A DNA stretch of 53,522 nt, from assembly GCA_027064525.1 (NCBI GenBank), contig JAMOPJ010000019.1, positions 1 through 53,522 on the forward strand, written 5' to 3'. The notes under the pieces were generated by a model. That model saw only the letters and a program-made list of their open reading frames with translations, did no database searches and had not been told where the DNA came from. The stretch comes from Archaeoglobaceae archaeon. GTDB taxonomy: Archaea > Halobacteriota > Archaeoglobi > Archaeoglobales > Archaeoglobaceae. Position 1 is the first letter of the stretch. Every line of letters starts with the position of its first letter. Position numbers and translations under genes: made by a program. This document shows positions 43,798-52,542 of this stretch, piece after piece.

Positions 43798-45207
43798 ATG
43801 CTCAAATTCGTCCACATGGCTGATGTTCATTTGGGCTACAGACAATACAACTGCGAGGAAAGAGCAATAGATTTTGCTCAAGCTTTTTTGAGCGTTATAA
43901 AGTTTGCAATCGAGAGGAAGGTCGATTTTATTCTCATCGCTGGAGACCTTTTCCACAAGAAGAGTGATATAGATCCTTTAACGCTCGCTCAAGCCACAAA
44001 GGCTTTGGAAAAGGCTAAAAAAGCGGGTATTCCTGTTATCGCCGTCGAAGGTAACCACGATTCGACATACTTTAAGGAAAGTTTCTCTTGGCTTGATTAC
44101 CTCGCGAAGAGCGGGCTCATCGTCAATCTGAAGCCCAACTTCGATGACGGAGTTATGACCGTAGATGAGTGGGATGGAGAGAGTGGGGCGTTCATAGATC
44201 TCGATGGAGTTAGGATATATGGGATGAAGTATTATGGTGCACTGACTGAGAAGATACTCGAAGAATTCTCTCGCAAGATCAAGAGGAAAGGATTCACGAT
44301 CTTCATGGCCCACGTGGGTATAGAAGGCTATCTGAACATATACGGCTGTATAAGTTCGAACAAACTTCACAGGCTCAAGGGAAAGGTAGATTACATCGCT
44401 TTGGGGCATATACACAAGAGCTTCGTCGAGGATAATTTCATATTTAATCCGGGAAGCTTGGAAACTTGCGATATAGCAGAGCTCGACTTTAGGAGGGGAT
44501 TCTTCTACGTTGAAGTTGAAGACGGCATTAGGTATGAGCTTATAGAGAACAATAGAAGAGATTTCGTTCTTCTAAATTATAAGATCGATTCTCCTGATTA
44601 TGAGGAGTTTAGACAGTTTTTAATCGAGCATAGAAGGAACACCAAGCCGGTTGTGGATCTAACGATAACTACGACGAAAAGCGTTAGAAAGATGCTCGAT
44701 GAAGACAGAATTAAGAAGATCGTTAAGGAGATTTTCGATCCCATCGTCGTTAGAATCAAGTGGAATGTCGAGGACGGTTTTTATTCTGTCAAGCTCAACT
44801 TCGAAAACAAGGAATCGATAGAGAGGAACGTGATAAGGCAGATCTTGGAGAACTACGACTACGGAGATATAGTAGATGAAGTTCTAAGGCTGAAATCTAT
44901 ATTCTGCTCTTCGTTCAACGTTGCTATGGTCGATAGGCTCGTGGAGGATATCGTGTTCGGAATTGAAACTAAGGAGACTCTTGCAGAAACTGAGGAGGTC
45001 AAAGCACCTAAACTGGTCAAAGATGTGAAACCGAACGTTGGAGTAAAAGCTGAGAAGATTAAGAGACCAATACTCAAGCTTACCGATTTGGTGGATGTGA
45101 AGCCGGCCAAACCGAGGGAGAAGAAGATTGAGAATTCTGAAGAAGAAGAGGAAGTCTGGGATTGGAGGAAAGCGTATGATAAGAGAGGTTCGGCTCGTAA
45201 ACGTTAA
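43798..45207 (+). CDS. mre11: DNA double-strand break repair nuclease Mre11
   Basis: The 469-residue protein has the phosphodiesterase motifs in order: FVHMADVHLG, LIAGDLFHKK, VEGNHDS, FMAHVGIEG and ALGHIHKS, ligands for two manganese ions. The C-terminal third is charged and ends EEEEVWDWRKAYDKRGSARK, the segment that contacts Rad50. ATG 43798 is chosen because GAGGTGA lies 7 bases upstream. The end overlaps rad50. No herA or nurA lies next to it in this window. Confidence 0.95.
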   Translation: MLKFVHMADVHLGYRQYNCEERAIDFAQAFLSVIKFAIERKVDFILIAGDLFHKKSDIDPLTLAQATKALEKAKKAGIPVIAVEGNHDSTYFKESFSWLDYLAKSGLIVNLKPNFDDGVMTVDEWDGESGAFIDLDGVRIYGMKYYGALTEKILEEFSRKIKRKGFTIFMAHVGIEGYLNIYGCISSNKLHRLKGKVDYIALGHIHKSFVEDNFIFNPGSLETCDIAELDFRRGFFYVEVEDGIRYELIENNRRDFVLLNYKIDSPDYEEFRQFLIEHRRNTKPVVDLTITTTKSVRKMLDEDRIKKIVKEIFDPIVVRIKWNVEDGFYSVKLNFENKESIERNVIRQILENYDYGDIVDEVLRLKSIFCSSFNVAMVDRLVEDIVFGIETKETLAETEEVKAPKLVKDVKPNVGVKAEKIKRPILKLTDLVDVKPAKPREKKIENSEEEEEVWDWRKAYDKRGSARKR

Positions 45208-47848
45208 GAGCTACTCCGACCAAACCATAAGGTTTGAAGAGGGAGTAAATGCGATACTCGGAGAAAACGGGGCAGGAAAAACGACAATACTCGAAGCGAT
45301 AGGTTTCACACTTTTCAATACTCTTCCATACAATATATCCGATTTCATAAAGCGTGGCGAGAGGAGGGCTGAGATCAGAGTTAAGATAGTCAATCCAAAG
45401 GATGAAAGGTTATACGAGATCGTCAGGAGGATTGAGGAAGGTAGGACTGTTGAATACTTCGTCAGGGATGCGGAAACGGGCGTTAGAATAGGAGGTGCGG
45501 AGGGCGTTGCTGGAGTCGTAGAGTGGATAAGGGATGCGTTTGACTTGGAGATAGATGCGAAGACTATCTTCGAAAATGCCATAGGCGTCAGTCAGGGCAA
45601 GATAACATCTCAGTTCTTGGAGAGTGCTAGCGTGAGGGATAAGATATTCTCACCGCTAATAGGCGTTGAAGGCTATAAGAAGGCTTTTGAAAAGAGTAGA
45701 GAGTATGAGAAACTTATAGAAACTAAGCTGAAGGACATTGAGAAGGAGATCGCTTTACTCCAAAAAGATGTCGAGAACTTGAGCAAGCTAAAATCAAAGC
45801 TTGAAAGTCTTAACAAAGAGAGAGAGTCCATTCTCGCTCAAATTTCTGAAATGGAGAAAGAATTGGCTCCACTTGAAAGTAGGGTTGATGAGATGGAGCA
45901 ATCTTTCAGTAAGCTCAATGAGCTCAAGGTGGAAGAGGCTAAACTCGTTGCCGAGCTTAGAAGCATCGAATCGAACGTTCACAAGCTTAAAGAAGATCTA
46001 AGCAGGATTGAAGATGCAGAGAAGGAGCTTGAATCTCTCAAGGAAGCTTACGACAGATACGTCAAAGCTGAAGGGGAGCTTGAGAATGTTGAGAGACAAA
46101 AGGCCGAAGTTGAAGGTAGGATTGAAGATCTGAGGACAAAATCTCTTAAACTTGAGAGGTTAAAGGCTGAGCTCGACGAGCTTAGGAGAAGACTCGAAGA
46201 GATCAGGAGATGCGAGGAGGAGCTGGAGAAGATCGAACCCCTCGCCGAGAAGGAAGAGATACTTATGGAAAAGCTCAGAGAGATAGAGATAGCTGAGAGC
46301 AAAGTCAAGTCGCTCGAAGAGCAGAAGGAGAGACTCGAAAGAGAAATATCAAAGCTCAAGGATGAGCTAAGAGAGATAGAAGCAAAATCTGAAAGGCTCA
46401 AAGAGATCGAAGAGAAACTCGGTAGGATTCCGAAAGATGTGGAGGAGATGAGAGATAAGGCGATCCAGGCTATAGCGAAGCTCAAGCAGATGCTTAGCGA
46501 TGAACTAAGACAGTTCGAGAAAATAAAAGGAGGAATCTGTCCCATTTTGGGAGAGGACTGTGATAGAATTGCGAAGGTTGCGAAGGCGAAGGCTGAGAAG
46601 ATTGCAAAGATTAAGGCAAAGCTCGGCGAATACGAAGAAAAACACAGATTGCTCGATAAGCTCTGCAAGAAGAGGAAAGAGTTAGAAAGTGAAATGAACG
46701 TTATAAAGGCCAAGATCGAAGCTAAGGATAGGCTTGAGCACGAGCTGAATCAGAAGGTGGAACTGCTCGAAGCGCTGATTGCAGAGTTGAAAGAAGCTAA
46801 GGATTTAATCGAGATCAAGCAGAGGGTTGAGAGCGAATATGAGAAGGTTAGAGGTTCGATCGAGAAGAGAATAGCTTTAATCGACAAGATCAGAAAGAAG
46901 GATGAAATTATCAGAGAAATCGAAGTTAAGGAGAAGAAGATCGAGGTAATCTCAAATGAGATTTCGGAGTTCGAAGATCTGAGAAAGGAGTTCGAAGAGC
47001 TTAGGAGTAGAGCAGATAGGCTGAGAGAAATCCTCAAAAAATACAGAGAGAGTTACGATAGGTTCATCAGGCTTAAGGGAGAGGTTGGGAGGAAGGATGA
47101 TATCCTGTCATCGCTCGAATCTCTTGAAATCAGGCGGAAGGAGATCGAATCTAAGCTGAAAGGTATTAGAGCTGAAATAGAGAGGATTGTAGAACGATGC
47201 AATGAAGATGAATACCGAGCTCTTAGACAAAAGCTTCAGGGGATGAGGGATTTAAAGGCAAAGCTTGAGGGAGAACTGAGTAAACTCGAAAATCAGATCG
47301 AAGATGTTAGTAGAGAGATTGTGGAATGTGAGAAGAAGGAGAATATTCTAAAGAAGAGACTTGAGGACAAGAAGAAGCTTGAGAAGAAGCTCAGATTCGT
47401 GAATGACCTCAGAGAAATATTCAAGAGGGCAATTCCCGAAATAACCAAAGCTTACGTCGAAGCCGTTTCGGCTGAAGCTAACAGGATATTCTGCGAGATA
47501 ATGGGGGATTACAACTGGGAGCTTAGATGGACTGAAGACTTTGGAATCAAAGCGAAGTATATGGGAAGAGAGATAGATTTTGCACAAATGAGCGGTGGAG
47601 AACAGATATGCGCCGCTTTAGCTGTTAGATTGGCCTTACTAAAAATTCTTTCGAACGTTGGAATAGTGTTCTTCGATGAGCCGACGCAAAATATGGATGA
47701 AACGAGAAGGAGGAACTTCGCGATGCAACTGTCGAGGATTGAAGGGTTCAAGCAGATATTCGTTATAAGTCACGATGACACGTTCGAAGAGATGGTGGAG
47801 CACGCGATAAAGGTAACAAAGGAGAACGGAGTTTCAGTCGTCGAGTGA
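45176..47848 (+). CDS. rad50: DNA double-strand break repair ATPase Rad50
   Basis: The 890-residue protein has Walker A ILGENGAGKTT near residue 30, the Q-loop GVSQGKI, two very long coiled-coil arms, signature MSGGEQICAALAVRLALL and Walker B IVFFDEPTQNMDE. It forms the Mre11-Rad50 complex that processes DNA ends. The hinge normally has a CPxC zinc hook; here it reads CPILGEDC at residues 455-462, two cysteines six residues apart. ATG 45176 follows GGAGG by 6 bases and lies within mre11. Its end overlaps the convergent membrane-protein gene by 15 bases. Confidence 0.94.
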   Translation: MIREVRLVNVKSYSDQTIRFEEGVNAILGENGAGKTTILEAIGFTLFNTLPYNISDFIKRGERRAEIRVKIVNPKDERLYEIVRRIEEGRTVEYFVRDAETGVRIGGAEGVAGVVEWIRDAFDLEIDAKTIFENAIGVSQGKITSQFLESASVRDKIFSPLIGVEGYKKAFEKSREYEKLIETKLKDIEKEIALLQKDVENLSKLKSKLESLNKERESILAQISEMEKELAPLESRVDEMEQSFSKLNELKVEEAKLVAELRSIESNVHKLKEDLSRIEDAEKELESLKEAYDRYVKAEGELENVERQKAEVEGRIEDLRTKSLKLERLKAELDELRRRLEEIRRCEEELEKIEPLAEKEEILMEKLREIEIAESKVKSLEEQKERLEREISKLKDELREIEAKSERLKEIEEKLGRIPKDVEEMRDKAIQAIAKLKQMLSDELRQFEKIKGGICPILGEDCDRIAKVAKAKAEKIAKIKAKLGEYEEKHRLLDKLCKKRKELESEMNVIKAKIEAKDRLEHELNQKVELLEALIAELKEAKDLIEIKQRVESEYEKVRGSIEKRIALIDKIRKKDEIIREIEVKEKKIEVISNEISEFEDLRKEFEELRSRADRLREILKKYRESYDRFIRLKGEVGRKDDILSSLESLEIRRKEIESKLKGIRAEIERIVERCNEDEYRALRQKLQGMRDLKAKLEGELSKLENQIEDVSREIVECEKKENILKKRLEDKKKLEKKLRFVNDLREIFKRAIPEITKAYVEAVSAEANRIFCEIMGDYNWELRWTEDFGIKAKYMGREIDFAQMSGGEQICAALAVRLALLKILSNVGIVFFDEPTQNMDETRRRNFAMQLSRIEGFKQIFVISHDDTFEEMVEHAIKVTKENGVSVVE

Positions 47849-48529
47849 CATGATGGCGTAAAACTCACGTTTGGTTATCGATGCTATGAAGAAACCTAAA
47901 ACTGAAACGAGAATGCCAATTTCATGTTCTTTGAATATGTAAAAACCCAATCCGATAAGCAAACCTCCAAAAGCCTCTATAAAAATTTTTGCTACCTTCC
48001 TTCTCCTCATTTCGAGAATCCTTCCCTTCACCTTATCTTCCCAGCTAAGAGTAATCTCGACTGCTCTGTCGACTCTCCTTAACGCTTTAAATCCTTTCGT
48101 TGCGATTAAGAATCCTAGGAATGACGCCGTTATCATGTATATAAGGAACTTCAACTCGAACAACCTCTGCGGATCTTTCACTAATAGGTATAGGTAGGAA
48201 AGGATAAGCCCGACGCCCAAGAGCAGGGACGCCAGGGAAATTGAGAATACAGTAATGCGGGCGCCACTCCTCCTATCGAGCCGAAGGGTCAAGCCAAGTC
48301 CATGAAGAACGAGCGATGCTCCGGGGATAAGAAAAAAGTTTATCATAATCGGATCCGCTGGCTTGAAAGAGGATATCATCAGAAGTATAGAGCCGCAAAT
48401 TAAGCATGCGATTCTGATCGGGACATTCAGCCTTTTTCTCGGTAGAAAGGAGTAGATGAAAAGAAGACTTGTCACGAAGCTGCATATCGGCATCAGAAAG
48501 AGACCCGCAACGAAAGTTGCGATCCTCAT
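47834..48529 (-). CDS. Multi-pass membrane protein, unknown function
   Basis: The 231-residue protein has about seven hydrophobic segments, a basic loop after the fifth (FKALRRVDRAVEITLSW) and a short cytoplasmic tail. No family is recognised. Its ATG overlaps the stop of the small zinc-finger gene (ATGA at 48526-48529), so it is coupled to it and to manC further upstream. Confidence 0.7.
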   Translation of the reverse strand: MRIATFVAGLFLMPICSFVTSLLFIYSFLPRKRLNVPIRIACLICGSILLMISSFKPADPIMINFFLIPGASLVLHGLGLTLRLDRRSGARITVFSISLASLLLGVGLILSYLYLLVKDPQRLFELKFLIYMITASFLGFLIATKGFKALRRVDRAVEITLSWEDKVKGRILEMRRRKVAKIFIEAFGGLLIGLGFYIFKEHEIGILVSVLGFFIASITKREFYAIMSLDD

Positions 48530-48717
48530 GTTCCCCAGATCTCGTCAAGCTCTGCATCCTCCATCTCGGTTATAACTTTAACCTCCATGAGTCTCCATCC
48601 CAGCCGATCTTTAAGCAACACGAGCAATCTTCCTCTGCAACGAAACTCCTGAATCTCCGGTTTGAACTTGTGGATCTTTTTGCATACTGGACATTTGACC
48701 TCTATTTCTTCACTCAT
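48526..48717 (-). CDS. Small zinc-finger protein, unknown function
   Basis: The 63-residue protein has one cysteine pair, CPVCKKIHKF, and a single further cysteine in FRCRGRLLVLL, so three of the four usual zinc ligands plus histidine 15 or nearby. The remainder is a beta-like segment and an acidic tail. It lies between manC, whose end it overlaps by 8 bases, and the membrane protein, in one operon. Confidence 0.65.
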   Translation of the reverse strand: MSEEIEVKCPVCKKIHKFKPEIQEFRCRGRLLVLLKDRLGWRLMEVKVITEMEDAELDEIWGT

Positions 48718-50062
48718 CCTCTTCGAACCTCACTATGTCGTCTTCACCTAAATATTCGCCTATTTGAACCTCTATGACCTCCAAAGGTAAGATTCCCGGA
48801 TTCTCGAGCCTATACTTCACTCCAGCCGGAACGAAAGTGCTCTCCCCTGTTCTAAGCAAAAATTCTCTTCCGTCAACCTCGACCTTGGCAGTTCCCTTCA
48901 CGACGACCCAGTGCTCACTTCTGTAATAGTGCATCCTCAATCCAAGCTTCTTCTTCGGCAGAACCTTTATCTTGAGTATCTTGTAGAAGGGGCCCTCTTC
49001 GAGTATCGTGAAAGAGCCCCATGGCCGATAGATCGTTCTGTGGACTTCCGCTCTCCTATCGCCCTTCTCCTTCAGAATCTTCACGAGTTCCTTGACCTTC
49101 TGCGATTCCTCTCTCGAACAGACCAATATGGCATCTCCCGAGTCCACTATAATCGCGTTCTCTATGCCTATCGTTGCTATGAGACTCTCTCCTATTATCA
49201 GGTTATTTTTAGAGTCTATGGACAATACCTCTCCCTTAACAGCGTTCTTATTCTTGTCTTTTTCCATAATTTCGTAGATCGCATCGAAGCTTCCAACGTC
49301 ACTCCAGAATACCTCCAGCGGAACAACCACCGCTTTGTCCGTTTTCTCCATTAAACCATAATCGATTGAGATCTCGGGAGATCTCTCATATGCCGTGGCT
49401 ATGTCTTCCTCGAATGCCATGACCACCTCTGGCACGTGCCTTAGGCACTCCTCCATGAAGACATCCGCAGAAAACATGAACATGCCGCTGTTCCACAGAT
49501 AGCCTTCCTCAACGTATCTCTTCGCCGTTTCGTAGTCAGGTTTCTCTACAAATTTCTCAACCTTAAATCCTCCACCCAAAGGTTCTCCGGGCTTTATGTA
49601 GCCATAGCCGGTGTGTGGCTTGTTGGGCTTGATTCCGAACGTGACTAAGTAATCCTTGGCAAGCTCCTGAGCTATCTCAAACGCCTTTATGTAGTTGTCG
49701 TTAACTCTGATGAGGTGATCGGACGGAAGAACTGCAACTACATCGTTTCCGTCATTCTCCAATATGGTTTTAACACCGTAAAATATTGCAGGAAGCGTAT
49801 TCTTCGCTAACGGCTCCAAGATGATGTTCTTTTCGGGAATTTTCATTTCCATCTCATTTATATGTTGTATTACCATAAATTTATATTTTTCATTTGTAAC
49901 AATATAGATCTCTTCAGGCTTAGAAAAGATGAGCGCCCTTTCCAAAGTCTCCTGAAGGAGAGATTTATCGTTAAATATCTTCAAAAACTGCTTTGGAAAT
50001 TCTTCTCTGCTTAGAGGCCAGAGTCTTGTTCCCCTACCACCAGCAAGTATTATTGTCTTCAT
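48710..50062 (-). CDS. manC: Mannose-1-phosphate guanylyltransferase/mannose-6-phosphate isomerase
   Basis: The 450-residue bifunctional protein has an N-terminal nucleotidyltransferase with ILAGGRGTRLWPLSREEFPK and LPSDHLIRV, and a C-terminal cupin domain starting YRPWGSFTILEEGPFYKI with HYYRSEHWVVVKGTAKVEVDG, where histidines bind metal. It makes GDP-mannose, a sugar donor for glycolipids and probably for the N-glycans transferred by AglB at 3596-6079. ATG 50062 matches the conserved MKTIILAGG start; ATG 50083 would add seven residues. Confidence 0.94.
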   Translation of the reverse strand: MKTIILAGGRGTRLWPLSREEFPKQFLKIFNDKSLLQETLERALIFSKPEEIYIVTNEKYKFMVIQHINEMEMKIPEKNIILEPLAKNTLPAIFYGVKTILENDGNDVVAVLPSDHLIRVNDNYIKAFEIAQELAKDYLVTFGIKPNKPHTGYGYIKPGEPLGGGFKVEKFVEKPDYETAKRYVEEGYLWNSGMFMFSADVFMEECLRHVPEVVMAFEEDIATAYERSPEISIDYGLMEKTDKAVVVPLEVFWSDVGSFDAIYEIMEKDKNKNAVKGEVLSIDSKNNLIIGESLIATIGIENAIIVDSGDAILVCSREESQKVKELVKILKEKGDRRAEVHRTIYRPWGSFTILEEGPFYKILKIKVLPKKKLGLRMHYYRSEHWVVVKGTAKVEVDGREFLLRTGESTFVPAGVKYRLENPGILPLEVIEVQIGEYLGEDDIVRFEEDE

Positions 50063-50121
50063 AAAATATAGTTCAGAGAACAAAATATAATAGTTTTCTT
50101 AACTTCGAGGAACTTTCTCAG

Positions 50122-50141
50122 ACATATGTAGATACGTATGT
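50122..50141. promoter_or_regulatory. Dyad in the divergent manC/unknown gene control region
   Basis: ACATATGT and ACGTATGT form an inverted repeat (7 of 8) around AGAT, about 60 bases upstream of manC and 105 upstream of the other gene. Further ACATAT/ATATGT-like words follow to about 50175. The site is a plausible operator for one or both divergent genes; nothing identifies the protein. Confidence 0.35.
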
Positions 50142-50246
50142 ATTCACATATTCAAATATATTTTTGTGTATGTTCATTTATAACTAAATTATAAAGTAGA
50201 AATTTTTAAATACTTTTTTGGTAAAACATTCTTTGAGGGTGGTAAA

Positions 50247-50633
50247 ATGCAGAGGGTGATTCTTGAAGAACAATACGATATTGGCATCCTCGAAGAAGAT
50301 CTGGACGAAGCACTAAAAATGCCCCTCGCCGATGCAATAATACATAAGGAAAAGATGCCAAATGATGGGATAAGGAGGTTCAAGTTTTATGATGAGAGAG
50401 CCTTTGTAAAGTTCGTTCACACTCTCAGAAAGGTTTCGGGATTTAGGGTAGTTATACCGGGTGGTTCAAACTATTACATTGTTCATGGAGAAGACGACTA
50501 CGGAGATGTCATAATAATGTTTAGAGGAGCTCGGAACCACCAGTCGATGTTCATAGAGTTAGCCTTTAAAAAATTGGGGATTCCGGTAAAATCCTACACG
50601 GGCGATTACCTGCTCGATCTGTTGAAATTATAA
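50247..50633 (+). CDS. Conserved hypothetical protein
   Basis: The 128-residue protein is acidic in its first third (EEDLDEALKMPLADAI) and has alternating strands and helices afterwards (FRVVIPGGSNYYIVHGEDDY, DVIIMFRGARNHQSMFIELA). I do not recognise a family. GAGGGTGG sits 5 bases before the ATG, a strong ribosome site, and TTTTTAAATACTTTT (about 50203-50217) is a good TATA-like element, so expression is likely. It converges on the CBS-HPF gene with a gap of four bases. Confidence 0.72.
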   Translation: MQRVILEEQYDIGILEEDLDEALKMPLADAIIHKEKMPNDGIRRFKFYDERAFVKFVHTLRKVSGFRVVIPGGSNYYIVHGEDDYGDVIIMFRGARNHQSMFIELAFKKLGIPVKSYTGDYLLDLLKL

Positions 50634-50637
50634 AAGA

Positions 50638-51822
50638 TTAAGCGGCTGTGCTGGTGAAGTCCGGAAATACGTCTTCGTAAAATCTTCTTATCATCTTCTT
50701 ATCTGTAAGTAACTCTTTTTCTTTCAGTATCTCTCTTTCAAGTTTTCTCAAAGTTGCATGTAGGGCGTATTCCGCGCCCCATCCTTCACCTACTGCAACG
50801 TAAGTTCCCTTGTCACTCGAAAGTTTAAGTCTTACGTGTATTAAAGGCAATCCCCTGTAAAACTCCTTGTGTCTCTTCAAATAAACGAATAGAACGGATT
50901 CCCCAAAGTAATCCTTGAACTTGTTCATAAAGTTTTCAAGATCATCTCTAATTCTCGAAAGTTCGAACTCGTCGAGTTCAACATCCTTTATTATTAGCTG
51001 GATCTCGAATTCTGCCGGAATTGCTTTTCTTATGAATGTTTCAAGTATGTCCTTCTTTATGACTATGCCTTCCGGAACATTATCCTTGGCAGTTATTACG
51101 ACGCTCGATATGTCGTTCTCTGTCATCAGATCGATTATCTTTGCAACGCTATCATTCTTTTCTGCGGTGATTACCGGGTAACTCATGATGCTTTCGACCA
51201 TTATCGACAAAGTTCTCTCCTTCTCTCCACTTACGTCACCTAACCTCGCCTTCTTCCTTGGTGCTAAGACCCTATCGACGATGTCTTTGCCAGTAACGAT
51301 ACCCACGACCCTGTTGGTGTCATCCACGACAACTACTCTATCCACGCCATTGTTTCTCATCGTTGCCAAAGCTTTAGCGACTGTATCGTGATCTCTAACC
51401 GTAATCACTTCGGGATTCATTATCTCTCTCACTTTCACACTTTCGAGTTCGGGTTTCGCTAGCTTTAAAAAGTCGTCTACATATATAACTCCATGCCTGC
51501 CGTTCAGTCTGATGATTACGAACGGCGTTGAATCCTCAACGAATCTTCTCGCAACCTTTTCTGGAGTCAGGTTATCCAAAGATAGGATGCCCGTTCGAAC
51601 TACGAAGTTCTTTACCTTTGTTTCATGAGGATTCACCATTACACAACCCCTTATCAGATCTCTCTCTCTTACGACTCCTATTATCTTTCCATCTTCCTCA
51701 ACGAGAATTGCACTCTTTTCTTCCCACTTTTCGAGCATCGGAATAACCTTTGAAATGGTCTCGTTAGCGTCGATAACGTTGTAATCTTCCCTAATCAACT
51801 GTTTCAAACTTTCAACATCCAT
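50638..51822 (-). CDS. Four-CBS-domain protein with C-terminal HPF/S30EA-like domain
   Basis: The 394-residue protein begins with two pairs of CBS domains: VIDANETISKVIPMLEKWEE, a degenerate second, MNPEVITVRDHDTVAKALAT and MSYPVITAEKNDSVAKIIDL. The last 120 residues (AEFEIQLIIKDVELDEFELS, FYRGLPLIHVRLKLSSDKGT, GWGAEYALHATLRKLEREIL) look like the ribosome-hibernation HPF/RaiA fold. CBS pairs bind adenine nucleotides, so this would link cell energy state to ribosome silencing. An archaeal ribosome-dimerising factor with CBS domains has been reported in Pyrococcus. ATG 51822 follows GGGGGTGA; ATG 51828 is too close to it. Confidence 0.8.
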   Translation of the reverse strand: MDVESLKQLIREDYNVIDANETISKVIPMLEKWEEKSAILVEEDGKIIGVVRERDLIRGCVMVNPHETKVKNFVVRTGILSLDNLTPEKVARRFVEDSTPFVIIRLNGRHGVIYVDDFLKLAKPELESVKVREIMNPEVITVRDHDTVAKALATMRNNGVDRVVVVDDTNRVVGIVTGKDIVDRVLAPRKKARLGDVSGEKERTLSIMVESIMSYPVITAEKNDSVAKIIDLMTENDISSVVITAKDNVPEGIVIKKDILETFIRKAIPAEFEIQLIIKDVELDEFELSRIRDDLENFMNKFKDYFGESVLFVYLKRHKEFYRGLPLIHVRLKLSSDKGTYVAVGEGWGAEYALHATLRKLEREILKEKELLTDKKMIRRFYEDVFPDFTSTAA

Positions 51823-52028
51823 ATGCATCACCCCCAAACGTAGATAATTTTTGGCGTATTTATACTTATTCACCAAAACACCCACAACCCCGACGACAGC
51901 CCAATAGTCAAGATATGCACCACTTTTTTAAATACGGGACATCATGCTCTGAATACACATCAAGCTTGGCAATGTCCTTACTATATGTTTTATCGCTCGC
52001 CCTATAAACCTTCCGATGAACCTAAAGA

Positions 52029-52076
52029 TTTATATAAGAGTTGTGTAGAAAATTAAATTAATTAAAGGAGGTGATA
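52029..52076 (+). promoter_or_regulatory. Promoter and strong ribosome binding site of histone gene 2
   Basis: TTTATATAAG (52029-52038) is a consensus archaeal TATA box and AAGGAGGTGAT (52065-52075) is fully complementary to the 16S rRNA tail, ending 4 bases before GTG 52080. The stretch 51886-52028 contains a second TATA-like TTTTTTAAATAC near 51926 but no gene I can recognise. Confidence 0.65.
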
Positions 52077-52079
52077 TCT

Positions 52080-52289
52080 GTGGAGTTGCCACTTGCGCCT
52101 GTTGAGAGAATAATAAGAAACGCTGGTGCTCCAAGGGTTAGTGAAGCCGCAAAGAAGGCTCTGGCGGAGGCTATTGAAGAGTATGCAATCAAGATCGCCA
52201 AGAAGGCTGTCGAGCTTGCGAAGAACTCTGGAAGAAAAACAGTTAAGGCGGAGGACATCAAGCTCGCAGCCAAGGAACTCGTTAAGTAG
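52080..52289 (+). CDS. Archaeal histone
   Basis: The 69-residue histone-fold protein ([39 protein letters not shown]) is a paralogue of the one at 12836. GTG 52080 is chosen because the histone fold starts ELPLAP right after it and the Shine-Dalgarno is correctly spaced; the GTG at 52071 lies inside the Shine-Dalgarno itself. Two histone genes are the rule in Archaeoglobus. A tRNA gene follows 95 bases downstream, as with the other histone. Confidence 0.95.
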   Translation: MELPLAPVERIIRNAGAPRVSEAAKKALAEAIEEYAIKIAKKAVELAKNSGRKTVKAEDIKLAAKELVK

Positions 52290-52384
52290 ATAGCTCTTTC
52301 TATTTTTTATTACGAATTGCTTGGCTCAAGATACCTTAACGCTTCGAAAAGTTTTTAATAAGACTCTATAAAACTAATACCAAA

Positions 52385-52458
52385 GCCGAGGTAGCCTAGC
52401 TGGTTGGGGCGTCGGACTCATAATCCGAAGGTCCCGGGTTCGAATCCCGGCCTCGGCA
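52385..52458 (+). tRNA. tRNA-Met (CAT), elongator type
   Basis: The acceptor arms GCCGAGG/CCTCGGC pair, the anticodon arm TCGGA-CTCATAA-TCCGA shows CAT, and the T arm is CCGGG-TTCGAAT-CCCGG with discriminator A. The anticodon stem lacks the three G:C pairs of initiators. A tRNA-Ile2 with modified CAT is the alternative; the acceptor stem starting GCC favours elongator Met. A/T-rich TTTTTAATAAG lies about 30 bases upstream. Confidence 0.88.
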
Positions 52459-52542
52459 CTCCTTCTTCTGGTTCATATCCTTACAATTACTTTCAGAATA
52501 CTCTCTCAGGTTATATTTGTATAAGAAGAAGGCTGTTTTGAT

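Noticed and set aside
13186-52458. The 39 kb between the two integrase relics as one integrated element
   Set aside because: The interval is full of essential core genes (aroC, truD, trpS, rgy, mre11-rad50), the tRNAs differ, and no duplicated tRNA 3' end was found at the other side.
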